This document shows positions 52,641-63,456 of a stretch of 64,000 bases of DNA, piece by piece. The notes beneath the pieces were generated by a model, which ran no database searches, was not told the origin of the DNA, and saw only the letters and a list, made by a program, of their open reading frames with translations. This DNA comes from Acinetobacter terrae. GTDB taxonomy: Bacteria > Pseudomonadota > Gammaproteobacteria > Pseudomonadales > Moraxellaceae. The DNA is taken from positions 248,001 to 312,000 of the forward strand of contig NZ_JABERI010000001.1 of the NCBI RefSeq assembly GCF_013004375.1, in the 5' to 3' direction. Position numbers and translations under genes: made by a program. Each line of letters opens with the position of its first letter. The first letter of the stretch is position 1.

Positions 52641-55345
52641 TAAAGACTCCGTTTAATCAATTGAACATCGTACACTTCGATCTTATCGAGCGCTTTGATG
52701 TCTTTATAGCCTTTCACCGCAAGACCACATTCCATACCGGCACGAACTTCTTCAACCACTTCTTTATAGCGACGAAGAGATTCAAGCTCACCTTGGAACA
52801 CAACCACATCATCACGAAGGACACGGATTGGTTTATTACGGTGTAGCATGCCTTCAAGAACCATACAGCCCGCTGCAGCACCAAATTTGCTTGAGTGGAA
52901 CACTTCACGTACTTGAGCAACGCCCAGAATCGTTTCACGATGCTCAGGAGCAAGTTTACCGCTCATTGCCGCTTTCACATCATCAATCAATTCATAGATG
53001 ATGCTGTAATAACGAATGTCGATGCCGTCTGCATCAGCTTTTTGACGTGCAGTGTTATCAGCACGTACGTTAAAGCCTAGAAGTACCGCTTCTGAAGATT
53101 CAGCAAGGGTAACGTCAGACTCAGTGATTGCACCTACGCCAGAACCGATTACACGAACGCGAACTTCATCTGTTGCCAATGCTTGCAAGGCTACAGTCAA
53201 TGCTTCCAAGGTACCGCGTACATCAGTTTTAAGCACAACGTTCACATAAGGAACATCTTTTTTGCCCATAGACGCCATGATGTTTTCAAGACGCATCGCA
53301 CTTTGACGCTCAAGACGTTTTTCACGCTCACGTGCCATACGTGCATCAGCGACTTCGCGTGCTTTCTTCTCGTCGTTCACAACAAGAACTTCGTCACCCG
53401 CCATTGGCGCTTCAGGAAGACCCAAGATTTCTACTGGAATCGAAGGACCTGCTGATTTAATACGTTTACCGTTTTCATCCACCATCGCACGAACACGACC
53501 GTAAGATGCACCGGCAAGCACTAAATCACCTACATTCAATGTACCGTTTTGTACAAGAATAGAAGCAACTGCACCGCGGTCTTTGTCTACACGCGCTTCA
53601 ATTACTACACCTTGCGCAGCACCTTCTTCAGATGCTTTCAATTCAAGCATTTCTGATTGAATTAAAATAAGGTCAAGCAGTTCATCGATACCTTGACCCG
53701 AATGTGCAGAAACCATTGCCACAGGTACGTCACCGCCCCATTGTTCAGGCACGATTTCTTTGGTGGTCAATTCGTTCAATACGCGATCTGGATCGGCAGA
53801 TTCTTTATCCATCTTGTTGATTGCAACAATGATTGGCGTACCTGCAGCACGTGCATGGTCAATTGCTTCAGCAGTTTGTGGCATTACACCATCATCAGCA
53901 GCAACAACAAGAACCACGATATCAGTCGCTTTCGCACCACGTGAACGCATTGAAGTAAATGCTGCGTGTCCCGGTGTGTCTAAGAAAGTGATAATGCCTT
54001 TATCCGTTTTAACGTGATATGCACCGATATGCTGTGTGATACCGCCCGCTTCGCCCGCAGCCACTTTGGTACGACGAATACGGTCAAGAAGCGATGTTTT
54101 ACCATGGTCAACGTGACCCATGATGGTAACAACAGGAGCACGAGTCGTTTGAACACCACGCGCTTCTTCAGCTGCTTCAAGTAAGTTATCTTCAGCTTGA
54201 GTATCAGAAACCAGAACTGGGTTATGCCCCATTTCTTCAACCACAAGTGCCGCAACTTCTTGCTCAATGGCTTGGTTTTGAGTCACAAGCTCACCCATTT
54301 TCATGAGTGATTTGATAACTTCGCGAACCTTGATCGCCATTTTTGCAGCTAAGTCAGCAACAACGATGGTTTCACCAATTTCAACATCATAAACTTGTTT
54401 TTTAACAGGTTTTTCAAAGCCATGCTTGTTGCCTTGGCTGGTTTTCAAACCACGTTTAGGCTGTTTACTGAAGCTTTGCTCTTCTTGACCACGACGTCCA
54501 CCTTTTTTCGGTGCACGTGCAGTTGGCGTATTGGTACCACGTTTGATTTCGCGGTCTTCTTTCGCAAATGAATCTTCATAAGCCTGACCAACAAGGCCAG
54601 CAGCCAACGGAGAATCATCGACAACACGAATCGTTGCAGTAGTATCTTCAGTGGTATATTTCGACGCCATTTGACGCATTTGTTCAAGCGTACGTTGTTG
54701 CGCTTCTTCAGCCGATTTACGACGTGCTGCTTCTTCAACTGCTTTTAATTGCGCTGATTGAGCTTCACGTAATTTTTTCTGTTCAGCTGTTTCAACTTGT
54801 TTAACCGTTTGTTTTACAATCGGTTTGTTGTTTGACTTACGCGTCACGACAACAGCAGCTTTCGATACTTCTTGTTTGTCGCTTGTTTGCTTCGCAGCAG
54901 CACGCATTGCTTCTAAAGCTTGTTTCGCTTTAGATACGCCTGTTTGAGGTACGTCATCCGCTTTTTGTTCTGCATTAGCAGTAGATGCAGTTGCATTCTT
55001 GTCTGCCTGTGCTTTCGCTAAAGCTTCAGCTTTAATTTGTTCAGGATCTGGCTTAACGAATGTATGCTTCTTACGAACTTCCACATTAATTGTCTTCGCC
55101 TTACCTGATGTACTGGCTACTTTAGCAGTACTGGTTGTTTTACGTTTCAACGTGATTTTTCCTGCATTCCCATCGTCTTGACCATGAAGTTTCTTCAAAT
55201 GGTTAACGAGGGTATTTTGTTGTTCAGTGGAAATAATATCTTCAGCTTTACGTTGTGGTAAACCTGCGTCACGAACCTGCTCTAGGAGCTTCTCAACTGG
55301 ACGTTCTACGCTGAGAGCTAACTCTTTAATCGACTTGTCCGTCAT
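52640..55345 (-). CDS. infB: Translation initiation factor IF-2
   Basis: GTPase that brings initiator tRNA to the 30S subunit. A small N-terminal IF2-N domain is followed by a long charged, repetitive linker rich in Lys, Ala, Glu and Gln. The G domain has [15 protein letters not shown] (G1), DTPGHAAF (G3) and NKMD (G4). The C-terminal domains that bind fMet-tRNA end the protein ([11 protein letters not shown]). At 901 aa it is of normal size. AGGAGGA precedes the ATG. Three initiator tRNA genes lie upstream in the same cluster. Confidence 0.97.
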   Translation of the reverse strand: MTDKSIKELALSVERPVEKLLEQVRDAGLPQRKAEDIISTEQQNTLVNHLKKLHGQDDGNAGKITLKRKTTSTAKVASTSGKAKTINVEVRKKHTFVKPDPEQIKAEALAKAQADKNATASTANAEQKADDVPQTGVSKAKQALEAMRAAAKQTSDKQEVSKAAVVVTRKSNNKPIVKQTVKQVETAEQKKLREAQSAQLKAVEEAARRKSAEEAQQRTLEQMRQMASKYTTEDTTATIRVVDDSPLAAGLVGQAYEDSFAKEDREIKRGTNTPTARAPKKGGRRGQEEQSFSKQPKRGLKTSQGNKHGFEKPVKKQVYDVEIGETIVVADLAAKMAIKVREVIKSLMKMGELVTQNQAIEQEVAALVVEEMGHNPVLVSDTQAEDNLLEAAEEARGVQTTRAPVVTIMGHVDHGKTSLLDRIRRTKVAAGEAGGITQHIGAYHVKTDKGIITFLDTPGHAAFTSMRSRGAKATDIVVLVVAADDGVMPQTAEAIDHARAAGTPIIVAINKMDKESADPDRVLNELTTKEIVPEQWGGDVPVAMVSAHSGQGIDELLDLILIQSEMLELKASEEGAAQGVVIEARVDKDRGAVASILVQNGTLNVGDLVLAGASYGRVRAMVDENGKRIKSAGPSIPVEILGLPEAPMAGDEVLVVNDEKKAREVADARMAREREKRLERQSAMRLENIMASMGKKDVPYVNVVLKTDVRGTLEALTVALQALATDEVRVRVIGSGVGAITESDVTLAESSEAVLLGFNVRADNTARQKADADGIDIRYYSIIYELIDDVKAAMSGKLAPEHRETILGVAQVREVFHSSKFGAAAGCMVLEGMLHRNKPIRVLRDDVVVFQGELESLRRYKEVVEEVRAGMECGLAVKGYKDIKALDKIEVYDVQLIKRSL

Positions 55346-55355
55346 ATATTTCCTC

Positions 55356-56840
55356 CTAGTTAAACCATGATTCGCGCGCTTTCATAATAAGTTGACCTGC
55401 TTTTTCAGCGCCTAAACCTTCAATATCTTCAATATCGTCAGTTGCTTGGTCAGCCAAATCATCTACTGTTACCACACCGCGAGCTGCAAGTGCATACGCG
55501 ATTTCCTGTGTCATCCCAGCCATTGCAACAAGTTCTGCACTTGGTTCTTGGATGTTTTCTTGTTGTTTTAATGCATCTGCCAATGTAATTTCTTTCGCAC
55601 GGCTTTGCAATAATTCAACAGTTTCAGCATCAAGTTCAATCTCATCGAATGTTTCAGCTGGAACATAAGCAATCTCTTCAAGAGAAGTAAAGCCCATTTC
55701 AACCAAAGCCATTGCCAAATCTTCTTCAATATCAAGACGTGTCACAAACATGTCGAGGTATTGTTGAGCTTCATTTTGTTGACGCGCGTAGAATTCTTCT
55801 TCGAGCATCATATCCAATTTGTAGCCAGTCAATTCAGATGCTAAACGAACATTCTGCCCTTGTGAACCAATGGCACGTGCCAACTGATCCGTTGCGGCGA
55901 AAATGATATCAGCGCTATGTGCATCTTCATCAATCACAATACTTGATACATCAGCAGGCTCTAAAGCGCTTGCAATATACTGTGCTGGATCATCAGACCA
56001 TACAACAACATCAATACGCTCACCGTTCAATTCTGATTGTACTGCCTGGATACGTGTACCACGCATACCAATACAAGCACCGACAGGATCAATACGATGA
56101 TCGTTCGTTTTCACAGCAATTTTAGCACGAACACCCGGTTGGCGTGCAGCTGCTTTAATTTCAATGATTTCTTCAGAAATTTCAGGAATTTCTTTCTTCA
56201 TCAAAGCAATCAGCATTTCAGGACGCGCACGTGACAATAATAATTGTGCACCACGACCTTCACGGTTCACGCTATATAAAATGGCGCTCATACGTTGCTT
56301 AGGGCGAAGAATTTCTTTAGGAATCATTTCTTCACGAGCAAGATATGCTTCAGCATTGTCACCTAAGTCAATAATAAAGCCATCTTTGGTTTGTTTTTTA
56401 ACTTCACCGTAGATGAGTTCACCAACTTTCGATTCGTACGCATCAGCAACTAAAGCACGCTCAGCTTCACGAATTTTTTGCACAATCACCTGTTTTGCAA
56501 TTTGTGCAGCAATTCGACCGAAGTCAATCGACTCAACTTCAAGCTCACGAATATCACCGATTGCCCATTGTTCCGGGTCAAGATCCGAGATCGCATCCTG
56601 ACAAGCAGGCATTTCGTGATCTTCGTCAGCTACCACTTCCCATTGACGGAAAGTACGGTAGTCACCGGTTTTACGATCGATTTCCACACGTAAACGTGCT
56701 TCTTCTGCATGGGTGCCTTCGTAAAATTTCTTTTTAGTCGCAGCAACTAAAGCTTGTTCAAGCGCTTCAAAAATTGCATCACGACTTACACCTTTTTCGT
56801 TACTAACCGTTTCTACTACGGTAAGAATTTCACGAGCCAT
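55356..56840 (-). CDS. nusA: Transcription termination/antitermination factor NusA
   Basis: RNA polymerase-binding factor for pausing, termination and antitermination. It has an N-terminal domain (residues 1-125), then S1 ([20 protein letters not shown]). KH1 and KH2 follow ([35 protein letters not shown]), then two C-terminal acidic helix-hairpin repeats ending [19 protein letters not shown]. At 494 aa it matches gammaproteobacterial NusA. AGGTGA lies before the ATG. It is second in rimP-nusA-infB-rbfA. Confidence 0.97.
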   Translation of the reverse strand: MAREILTVVETVSNEKGVSRDAIFEALEQALVAATKKKFYEGTHAEEARLRVEIDRKTGDYRTFRQWEVVADEDHEMPACQDAISDLDPEQWAIGDIRELEVESIDFGRIAAQIAKQVIVQKIREAERALVADAYESKVGELIYGEVKKQTKDGFIIDLGDNAEAYLAREEMIPKEILRPKQRMSAILYSVNREGRGAQLLLSRARPEMLIALMKKEIPEISEEIIEIKAAARQPGVRAKIAVKTNDHRIDPVGACIGMRGTRIQAVQSELNGERIDVVVWSDDPAQYIASALEPADVSSIVIDEDAHSADIIFAATDQLARAIGSQGQNVRLASELTGYKLDMMLEEEFYARQQNEAQQYLDMFVTRLDIEEDLAMALVEMGFTSLEEIAYVPAETFDEIELDAETVELLQSRAKEITLADALKQQENIQEPSAELVAMAGMTQEIAYALAARGVVTVDDLADQATDDIEDIEGLGAEKAGQLIMKARESWFN

Positions 56841-56879
56841 AAGTCACCTATTCGTTCAGATTCTTATTTATTGAATGAA

Positions 56880-57404
56880 TTAATCTTGAAAGATCAAATT
56901 TGATTTGTCGATATTATGACTGTCGATTTCAAGTACTTGTTGATTTTCAACTTCGACTTGAATGACTTCATTTTCAAGATCAACAGCAATGAGTTTTGCT
57001 TGAAATTTACGACGGTTATCTACCGCACTAATCAGACGTAAAGCAATTTGATGTCCAATATATGCTGGCATTTGGTCAAGCTGAAAGAATGGTCGATCCC
57101 ATCCTGGAGAAGATACTTCAAGTGAGTATTCGCCAGAAATTGGATCATGCACGTCAAGCATTGCGCCAACTTGCTGGGTTACGCGGACACAATCTTGCAC
57201 GCCAATACCACGACCTTCTTCAAGCTCGCCATCTTCATTCATGACAGGTTGCGTGTTGTTTTGGTTGGTTTTATCAATATAGATACGTAATAAAGAACGT
57301 TTACCCTGAGGAAGGAATTCGATTCCCCAAAGTTCTACATTACAAGCTTGCACTGCAGGAGCTATAAGGTCTTGGAGTGCTTGAGTTTTATTTGATAGCT
57401 TCAT
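56880..57404 (-). CDS. rimP: Ribosome maturation factor RimP
   Basis: 30S assembly factor that precedes nusA in most bacteria. The N-terminal domain carries [20 protein letters not shown] and the middle has [15 protein letters not shown], both typical. At 174 aa it is slightly longer than E. coli RimP; an insert after [10 protein letters not shown] (residues ~47-60) accounts for part of this. GAGAG precedes the ATG. A structured leader and the initiator tRNA genes lie upstream. Confidence 0.95.
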   Translation of the reverse strand: MKLSNKTQALQDLIAPAVQACNVELWGIEFLPQGKRSLLRIYIDKTNQNNTQPVMNEDGELEEGRGIGVQDCVRVTQQVGAMLDVHDPISGEYSLEVSSPGWDRPFFQLDQMPAYIGHQIALRLISAVDNRRKFQAKLIAVDLENEVIQVEVENQQVLEIDSHNIDKSNLIFQD

Positions 57405-57522
57405 TTACTCTCGTCATTGTTGTGCGATTCAATAGTCGCTGTGACCGGTTCAGACTAACTCAACTATATTAGTAGTGAAACATGACAATTTGACCAATGG
57501 ATGTCGACACTACACGATAGCC

Positions 57523-57547
57523 AATAAAAAAGGGCGTAATCGCCCCT
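57523..57547 (-). terminator. Intrinsic terminator in the rimP leader
   Basis: On the minus strand GGGCG, ATTA loop, CGCCC, then T6. It lies about 120 bp upstream of the rimP start, so it would attenuate read-through into rimP. The palindrome CTGTGTACACAG (57546-57557) abuts it. Confidence 0.75.
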
Positions 57548-57578
57548 GTGTACACAGAAAAACCAAAGTCCACTGTGC

Positions 57579-57609
57579 AAAAAGGCCCACCATTTTTGTG
57601 AGCCTTTTA
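57579..57609 (-). terminator. Terminator after the initiator tRNA cluster
   Basis: On the minus strand AAAGGCTCAC and GTGGGCCTTT pair (one G-U) with T5 following, 7 bp after the last tRNA. Confidence 0.8.
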
Positions 57610-57615
57610 GAAACT

Positions 57616-57692
<77 letters not shown>

Positions 57693-57784
57693 ACAACGTG
57701 CAAAAATTATATACAATTCACTGAGCATTTTCAATCAAAAACTGTTCAATGGTTGCTTGATTAAGTTGCACCCTAATCAAAAAG

Positions 57785-57861
<77 letters not shown>

Positions 57862-57935
57862 ACAACAACATGCAAAAATCAATCACCATTTAAATATTAT
57901 TTAAATCGCCTATTTAGTTTGCTTCTAAATAGTAT

Positions 57936-58012
<77 letters not shown>

Positions 58013-58059
58013 TCAACAGATTTGCTGCACAACACCAACTTATGTTCTGGATTACAAGT

Positions 58060-58144
58060 TGGTGCGGAAGGGGGGACTTGAACCCCCACGCCCGAAGGCA
58101 CTACCACCTCAAGGTAGCGTGTCTACCAATTCCACCACCACCGC
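58060..58144 (-). tRNA. tRNA-Leu (GAG)
   Basis: An 85-nt class II tRNA with a long variable arm and encoded CCA. The anticodon stem CTACC/GGTAG encloses TTGAGGT, giving anticodon GAG. The acceptor stem GCGGTGG against CTTCCGC leaves a U5-U68 mismatch and a G-U pair. It sits between secG and the initiator tRNAs, as leuU does in E. coli. Confidence 0.95.
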
Positions 58145-58197
58145 AGCTGTGTCGCATTCTAGTAGGATCAAGTCCAAAAAGAAAGAACTAAATCAGG

Positions 58198-58527
58198 TTA
58201 TTCACCTGTTTTCGGTGCGACTGGCGAAGTTTCATTCGAATTCGCCGGAGCAGTCGTGGTTGTTTGCACTGATTTTAAGCTATAAGCATCTGTAGTTTGT
58301 TTTTTGGCAAACACTGCTAAAGTTAAACTGGTGACAAAGAATAAAGCCGTCAAAACGCCAGTTAAGCGAGTCATGAAATTCGCTGAACCTGAAGCACCAA
58401 ATACAGTTGCAGCACCGCCACCACCAAATGATGCGCCTGCATCTGCACCTTTACCATGTTGTACCAGAATCAATACAATCATTAAAACGGCTAAGATAAT
58501 ATGTACTACCAGCACAAAAGTTTGCAT
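58198..58527 (-). CDS. secG: Protein-export membrane protein SecG
   Basis: Small SecYEG subunit of 109 aa. It shows two membrane helices (VLVVHIILAVLMIVLILVQH and LTRLTGVLTALFFVTSLTLA) joined by the hallmark GKGADAGASFGGGGAATVFG. The C-terminal tail is Thr/Pro-rich. AGGAG precedes the ATG. It lies 13 bp after tpiA and directly upstream of tRNA-Leu. Confidence 0.96.
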   Translation of the reverse strand: MQTFVLVVHIILAVLMIVLILVQHGKGADAGASFGGGGAATVFGASGSANFMTRLTGVLTALFFVTSLTLAVFAKKQTTDAYSLKSVQTTTTAPANSNETSPVAPKTGE

Positions 58528-58540
58528 GCTGAACTCCTAA

Positions 58541-59332
58541 TTATTTTGTATTTGCAAAAGCCTGAGCAATTTTATAGAAAGACTCTGCATTTAAAGACGC
58601 ACCACCAACCAGTGCACCATTAATATCTGGACAGGCAGCCAACTCTACTGCATTTTCAGCTTTAACACTACCGCCATACAGAATGGCGATACTTGGGCCG
58701 AACGATGTAATTTGAGTTAAGCCTTCACGAATCTTGGCATGCATGGCCTGTGCATCTTCAGGTGAAGCTGTTTTACCAGTTCCAATTGCCCAAATCGGTT
58801 CATAGGCAATTACAATCTTTTGCCACTGTTCCGCTTGCACAACCGAGGCAATATCACAGATTTGTTGCAATACCACCTGCTCTGCTTGACCATTTTCACG
58901 TTGCTCCAGACTTTCACCCACGCAGTAAATAATGGTTAATCCTGCATTTAAAGCATTTTTAACTTTTTCATTGAGTATTTGCGCAGTTTCGCCAAAGATC
59001 TCACGACGCTCTGAATGACCAATCAGTACAAAATCAATTTGATGATCTTTCAGAAGTTCAGCACTCACTTCACCGGTATATGCACCCGTACCTGCGATAC
59101 GCGAAACATTCTGTGCAACGGTATAAACAGATCGAACTGAATTTGCTAATTCCGCCTGAACACTGACCAAGGCAAGCATGGTAGGCGCAACACCTAAATG
59201 ACAATTTTCTTCTTTAATTTCATTATTTTGCAATAATTCTTTAAAACTACTTACCAGCTCTTTGGCATCTGCCTGCATTGGGTTCATTTTCCAATTGCCA
59301 ACAACCCAAGGAGTAATAGCCGAACCCGACAT
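58541..59332 (-). CDS. tpiA: Triosephosphate isomerase
   Basis: Glycolytic enzyme that interconverts DHAP and glyceraldehyde 3-phosphate. The catalytic residues are in GNWKMNP (Lys), [15 protein letters not shown] (His) and [14 protein letters not shown] (Glu, with the start of the flexible loop). [12 protein letters not shown] binds phosphate. The frame runs back to a TTG at 59353, but the ATG at 59332 (MSGSAITPW) matches family length (263 aa) and has AGG upstream. It is the first gene of tpiA-secG. Confidence 0.97.
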   Translation of the reverse strand: MSGSAITPWVVGNWKMNPMQADAKELVSSFKELLQNNEIKEENCHLGVAPTMLALVSVQAELANSVRSVYTVAQNVSRIAGTGAYTGEVSAELLKDHQIDFVLIGHSERREIFGETAQILNEKVKNALNAGLTIIYCVGESLEQRENGQAEQVVLQQICDIASVVQAEQWQKIVIAYEPIWAIGTGKTASPEDAQAMHAKIREGLTQITSFGPSIAILYGGSVKAENAVELAACPDINGALVGGASLNAESFYKIAQAFANTK

Positions 59333-59612
59333 ACAGTAACCTATTAAAAACAATTCATTTAACCGCGCACATTCTACACGGAATTCAGTATTTTTTAGAA
59401 AATTTTCACTTGGCTTTTTTACGCCATTGTTAATTTTTGCAAGTCATCACGGCATTCTCAAGAAAAACTTCAGCATGTAATTACGACTGGTTCAAAGTTT
59501 TATCTAATATTAAGTAGATGACAACGTTTTCAGATATGGTATTTTTATATAACAAAAGTATAATTTAAAGATACCAATTATAAACAAATTGATTGAGCAG
59601 GCATATTAAAGC

Positions 59613-61325
59613 ATGGCAGCATTACAAGGTTCACCAAGATTCACTGGTTTTATTCGCCGTTTGGTTGAAGATGGCTTAGTTTCTGCTGAAAACATGCAGA
59701 ATGCAGTATTAAGTGCAAAAAAAGCCAATCAAGATATTGTTCCTTTTTTAATTGATCAATTAAAAATTTCGTCTTTGGATATTGCAGAAAAAATTTCTCA
59801 AGAGTTTGGGGAGCCACTTTTCGACCTCAGTGTTTATGATTCTGCACAAATTATTCGTGAAGGAATCGATGAAAAACTGATTACCAAACATCGCGTGCTG
59901 CCTATTTTTAAACGCGGTAATTTACTTTATGTAGCCACCAGCAATCCAACCAATATGGATGCAATGGATGCGATTCGCTTCAGTAGCAAAATGAATATTG
60001 AAGCCGTAATTGTTGAACATCAAAAATTAATAAAACTGATTGAACAAAACTTTGCTGAAGCAGATAGCTTTGAATTCTCTGATGATGATATCGACTTAAA
60101 TCTTGAGCAAGAAGATCTCAGTCAAAAAGATGATGAAGATAATAATCAGCAGGCGGATGAAGCACCGATTGTTAAATATATTAATAAATTACTGATTGAT
60201 GCCATTCGTATGGGGGCTTCAGACTTACATTTTGAACCTTATGAAAAAAGTTATCGTGTACGTTATCGAGTTGATGGTGTGTTACGTCAAATTGCTACCC
60301 CGCCATTACAACTTGCTACCCGCTTAGCCTCGCGTTTAAAGGTCATGTCCCAAATGGATATTTCTGAAAAGCGCTTACCTCAAGATGGACGTATTAAACT
60401 CAAACTTTCCAAAAGCAAAGCCATCGACTTCCGTGTCAACTCATTACCCACGTTGTTTGGGGAAAAATTAGTACTGCGTATTCTTGATCCATCAAGCGCG
60501 ATGCTGGGTATTGATGCATTGGGTTATGAACCAGAGCAAAAAGAGTTATTTATGCAAGCTCTGGACAAACCTCAAGGCATGCTCCTCATTACAGGTCCGA
60601 CAGGTTCTGGTAAAACGGTTTCTTTATATACGGGTTTGAATATTCTTAATCGTGAAGATACCAATATTTCAACGGCCGAAGACCCGGTGGAAATTAACCT
60701 GGAAGGTATTAACCAAGTCAATGTCAATGCTAAAGTGGGCTTGACCTTCTCTGCTGCTCTCAAGTCATTCTTGCGTCAGGATCCTGATATTGTGATGGTC
60801 GGTGAGATTCGAGATTTAGAAACGGCAGAAATCGCCATTAAAGCGGCCCAGACGGGTCATATGGTGATGTCAACACTCCACACCAACAGTGCACCTGAAA
60901 CATTGACGCGCTTAAGGAATATGGGCGTACCTTCTTTTAACATTGCAACTTCTGTAAACTTGGTGATTGCACAACGTTTAGCTCGACGTTTATGTCCACA
61001 ATGTAAAATTCCTGCTGATGTTCCCGAACCAAGTTTGTTGGAAATGGGATTTAAAGAAGAAGATCTTAAACATCCAGATTTTAAAGTTTATCAACCTGTC
61101 GGCTGTTCAGAATGTCGGGAAGGTTATAAGGGTCGTGTCGGTATTTATGAAGTAATGAAAGTGACACCTGAAATTTCGAAAATTATTATGGAAGATGGCA
61201 ATGCACTCGAAATTGCTGCAGCATCTTTAAGGTCGGGGTTTAATAATTTACGTCGTTCAGGATTAATCAAGGTCATGCAGGGGGTGACTTCTCTTCAAGA
61301 AGTCAATCGTGTGACTAGCGAATAA
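59613..61325 (+). CDS. pilB: Type IV pilus extension ATPase PilB
   Basis: Hexameric ATPase that drives pilin polymerisation. An N-terminal GspE-N domain (residues 15-150) precedes APIVKYINKLLIDAIRMGAS and DLHFEPYEKSYRVRYRVDG. Walker A is GPTGSGKTVSLYTGL (about residue 330), the Asp box follows, Walker B is DPDIVMVGEIRDLETAEIA, and the His box is TGHMVMSTLHTN. Zinc cysteines appear as CPQC and CSEC. At 570 aa it is standard. It diverges from tpiA and leads pilB-pilC-pilD. Confidence 0.97.
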   Translation: MAALQGSPRFTGFIRRLVEDGLVSAENMQNAVLSAKKANQDIVPFLIDQLKISSLDIAEKISQEFGEPLFDLSVYDSAQIIREGIDEKLITKHRVLPIFKRGNLLYVATSNPTNMDAMDAIRFSSKMNIEAVIVEHQKLIKLIEQNFAEADSFEFSDDDIDLNLEQEDLSQKDDEDNNQQADEAPIVKYINKLLIDAIRMGASDLHFEPYEKSYRVRYRVDGVLRQIATPPLQLATRLASRLKVMSQMDISEKRLPQDGRIKLKLSKSKAIDFRVNSLPTLFGEKLVLRILDPSSAMLGIDALGYEPEQKELFMQALDKPQGMLLITGPTGSGKTVSLYTGLNILNREDTNISTAEDPVEINLEGINQVNVNAKVGLTFSAALKSFLRQDPDIVMVGEIRDLETAEIAIKAAQTGHMVMSTLHTNSAPETLTRLRNMGVPSFNIATSVNLVIAQRLARRLCPQCKIPADVPEPSLLEMGFKEEDLKHPDFKVYQPVGCSECREGYKGRVGIYEVMKVTPEISKIIMEDGNALEIAAASLRSGFNNLRRSGLIKVMQGVTSLQEVNRVTSE

Positions 61326-61354
61326 ATAAAGTATTTAAAAATAAGGATAAATTC

Positions 61355-62581
61355 ATGGCTGTCAAAAAAGCACAGATGATGCCAACCTTCAGTTATGAAG
61401 GGGTTGATCGTAGAGGGGAAAAACTTAAAGGAGAATTACCTGCACGTAACATGGCACTGGCGAAAGTGACCTTACGTAAGCAAGGAATTACCATTAAGAC
61501 TATTCGGGAAAAGAGAAAAAATATTCTCGAAGGCTTAATGAAAAAAAAGGTATCTGCACTCGATATCACCATCTTCACGCGCCAACTGGCGACCATGATG
61601 AAAGCGGGTGTCCCTCTGGTACAAAGCTTTGAAATTGTTGCTGAAGGGCTTGAAAACCCGTCGATGCGTGAAGTAGTCTTAGGCATTAAAGGTGAGGTTG
61701 AAGGCGGTAATACCTTTGCAGGCGCACTTAAAAAATATCCTCAGTATTTTGACAATCTTTTTTGCTCACTCGTTGAATCCGGTGAACAGTCCGGTGCATT
61801 AGAGACCATGCTAGACCGGGTCGCAATCTATAAAGAAAAAAGTGAACTTTTAAAGCAAAAAATTAAAAAAGCCATGAAATATCCTATGGCTGTTATTGTT
61901 GTTGCACTGATCGTAACCATTATTTTGATGGTGAAAGTTGTTCCCGTATTCCAAGATTTGTTTAGTTCATTTGGTGCAGATTTGCCGGCATTTACAAAAA
62001 TGGTGGTCAATATGTCTGAGTGGATGCAAAAATACTGGTTTATTCTGATTATTGCGATTGGTGCCATGATTGCAGGCTTTATGGAAGCAAAAAAACGCAG
62101 TAAAAAATTTCGTGATTTCCTCGATAAAGCAGCGCTCAAAGCCCCTATTTTTGGTGACCTAGTTTATAAAGCCATTATCGCGCGTTACAGTCGAACTTTA
62201 GCGACCACATTTGCTGCCGGTGTACCCCTGATTGATGCATTAGAATCTACTGCTGGTGCAACCAACAATTGTGTCTATGAAGCAGCAGTAATGAAAATTC
62301 GTGATGATGTTGCCACAGGTCAACAATTGCAATTTGCCATGCGTGTAACCAATAAATTCCCTTCTATGGCCGTGCAAATGGTCGCAATTGGTGAAGAGTC
62401 AGGTGCACTCGATGCCATGCTTGATAAAGTAGCCACCCATTTTGAAAATGAAGTCGACAATGCAGTCGACGGCTTAACCTCAATGATGGAGCCGTTAATT
62501 ATGGCTGTGCTTGGCGTCCTCGTTGGCGGTCTAGTTATCGCCATGTACCTCCCAATTTTCCAAATGGGTTCTGTCGTTTAA
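61355..62581 (+). CDS. pilC: Type IV pilus inner-membrane platform protein PilC
   Basis: Integral membrane protein that couples PilB to pilus assembly. There are two GspF-like domains with hydrophobic segments (PMAVIVVALIVTIILMVKVV; YWFILIIAIGAMIAGFM; LIMAVLGVLVGGLVIAMYLP). It begins TFSYEGVDRRGEKLKGELPA, as in PilC. AAGGAT precedes the ATG at 61355. At 408 aa it is standard. Its stop overlaps the pilD start by 1 bp (TAATG). GspF at 5986 is its secretion paralogue. Confidence 0.96.
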   Translation: MAVKKAQMMPTFSYEGVDRRGEKLKGELPARNMALAKVTLRKQGITIKTIREKRKNILEGLMKKKVSALDITIFTRQLATMMKAGVPLVQSFEIVAEGLENPSMREVVLGIKGEVEGGNTFAGALKKYPQYFDNLFCSLVESGEQSGALETMLDRVAIYKEKSELLKQKIKKAMKYPMAVIVVALIVTIILMVKVVPVFQDLFSSFGADLPAFTKMVVNMSEWMQKYWFILIIAIGAMIAGFMEAKKRSKKFRDFLDKAALKAPIFGDLVYKAIIARYSRTLATTFAAGVPLIDALESTAGATNNCVYEAAVMKIRDDVATGQQLQFAMRVTNKFPSMAVQMVAIGEESGALDAMLDKVATHFENEVDNAVDGLTSMMEPLIMAVLGVLVGGLVIAMYLPIFQMGSVV

Positions 62582-63441
62582 TGCAAGAATTTATCTCTTA
62601 TTTTATCAATAACCCAACTGCACTTTATCTTGCAGTTGGGCTTTTTAGTCTTTGTATTGGTAGTTTTCTCAATGTCGTCATCTACCGTACACCCAAGATG
62701 ATGGAGCAGGAATGGCGCACCGATTGCCAATTGTTTTTGCATCCCGAACAGCCCATTATTGATGAATCCAAACTCACCCTGAGCAAACCTGCATCGACCT
62801 GCCCTAAATGCCATACTGAAATTCGCTGGTATCAAAATATTCCTGTGATTAGCTGGCTTGCTTTAGGTGGAAAATGTGGTTCTTGCAAAAATCCAATCAG
62901 TATTCGTTATCCATTGATTGAGCTACTCACTGCAGTCTGTTCATTGGTTATTGTTACAGTCTTTGGACCGACCCTACAAATGCTCTTTGGTTTGCTTTTG
63001 ACCTGGATACTCATCGCACTCACCTTTATTGATTTTGATACCCAGCTTCTACCGGATCGTTATACCCTGACTTTAGCAGCACTAGGTTTAGGTATTAATA
63101 GTTATGCTATTTATACCTCTCCTACCTCTGCAATCTGGGGCTATATTATTGGCTTCTTGTGTCTTTGGATCGTGTATTACCTGTTTAAAATCATTACCGG
63201 CAAAGAAGGCATGGGCTATGGAGACTTCAAGTTACTTGCTGCTTTAGGTGCCTGGATGGGTCCTTTAATGCTGCCACTGATTGTGCTACTTTCATCAATG
63301 GTCGGTGCAATCATTGGCATTATCCTGCTCAAAATCCGCAAAGAAAACCAACCTTTTGCTTTTGGTCCCTATATTGCCATTGCAGGCTGGATTGCATTTA
63401 TTTGGGGCGAGCAAATTATGAAAGTTTATTTAGGACAATAA
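62581..63441 (+). CDS. pilD: Prepilin peptidase / N-methyltransferase PilD
   Basis: Inner-membrane aspartic protease that cleaves and methylates type IV pilins and T2SS pseudopilins. The four zinc cysteines are in CPKC and CGSCKNPI, near residues 80-108. The catalytic aspartates are in FIDFDTQLLPDRY and the GMGYGDFKLLAALGAWMG motif (GxGD). Seven or eight hydrophobic segments are present. At 286 aa it is standard. It should also process GspG at 5508, so this gene serves both systems. Confidence 0.97.
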   Translation: MQEFISYFINNPTALYLAVGLFSLCIGSFLNVVIYRTPKMMEQEWRTDCQLFLHPEQPIIDESKLTLSKPASTCPKCHTEIRWYQNIPVISWLALGGKCGSCKNPISIRYPLIELLTAVCSLVIVTVFGPTLQMLFGLLLTWILIALTFIDFDTQLLPDRYTLTLAALGLGINSYAIYTSPTSAIWGYIIGFLCLWIVYYLFKIITGKEGMGYGDFKLLAALGAWMGPLMLPLIVLLSSMVGAIIGIILLKIRKENQPFAFGPYIAIAGWIAFIWGEQIMKVYLGQ

Positions 63442-63456
63442 TTTTTAGGTGAGTAC

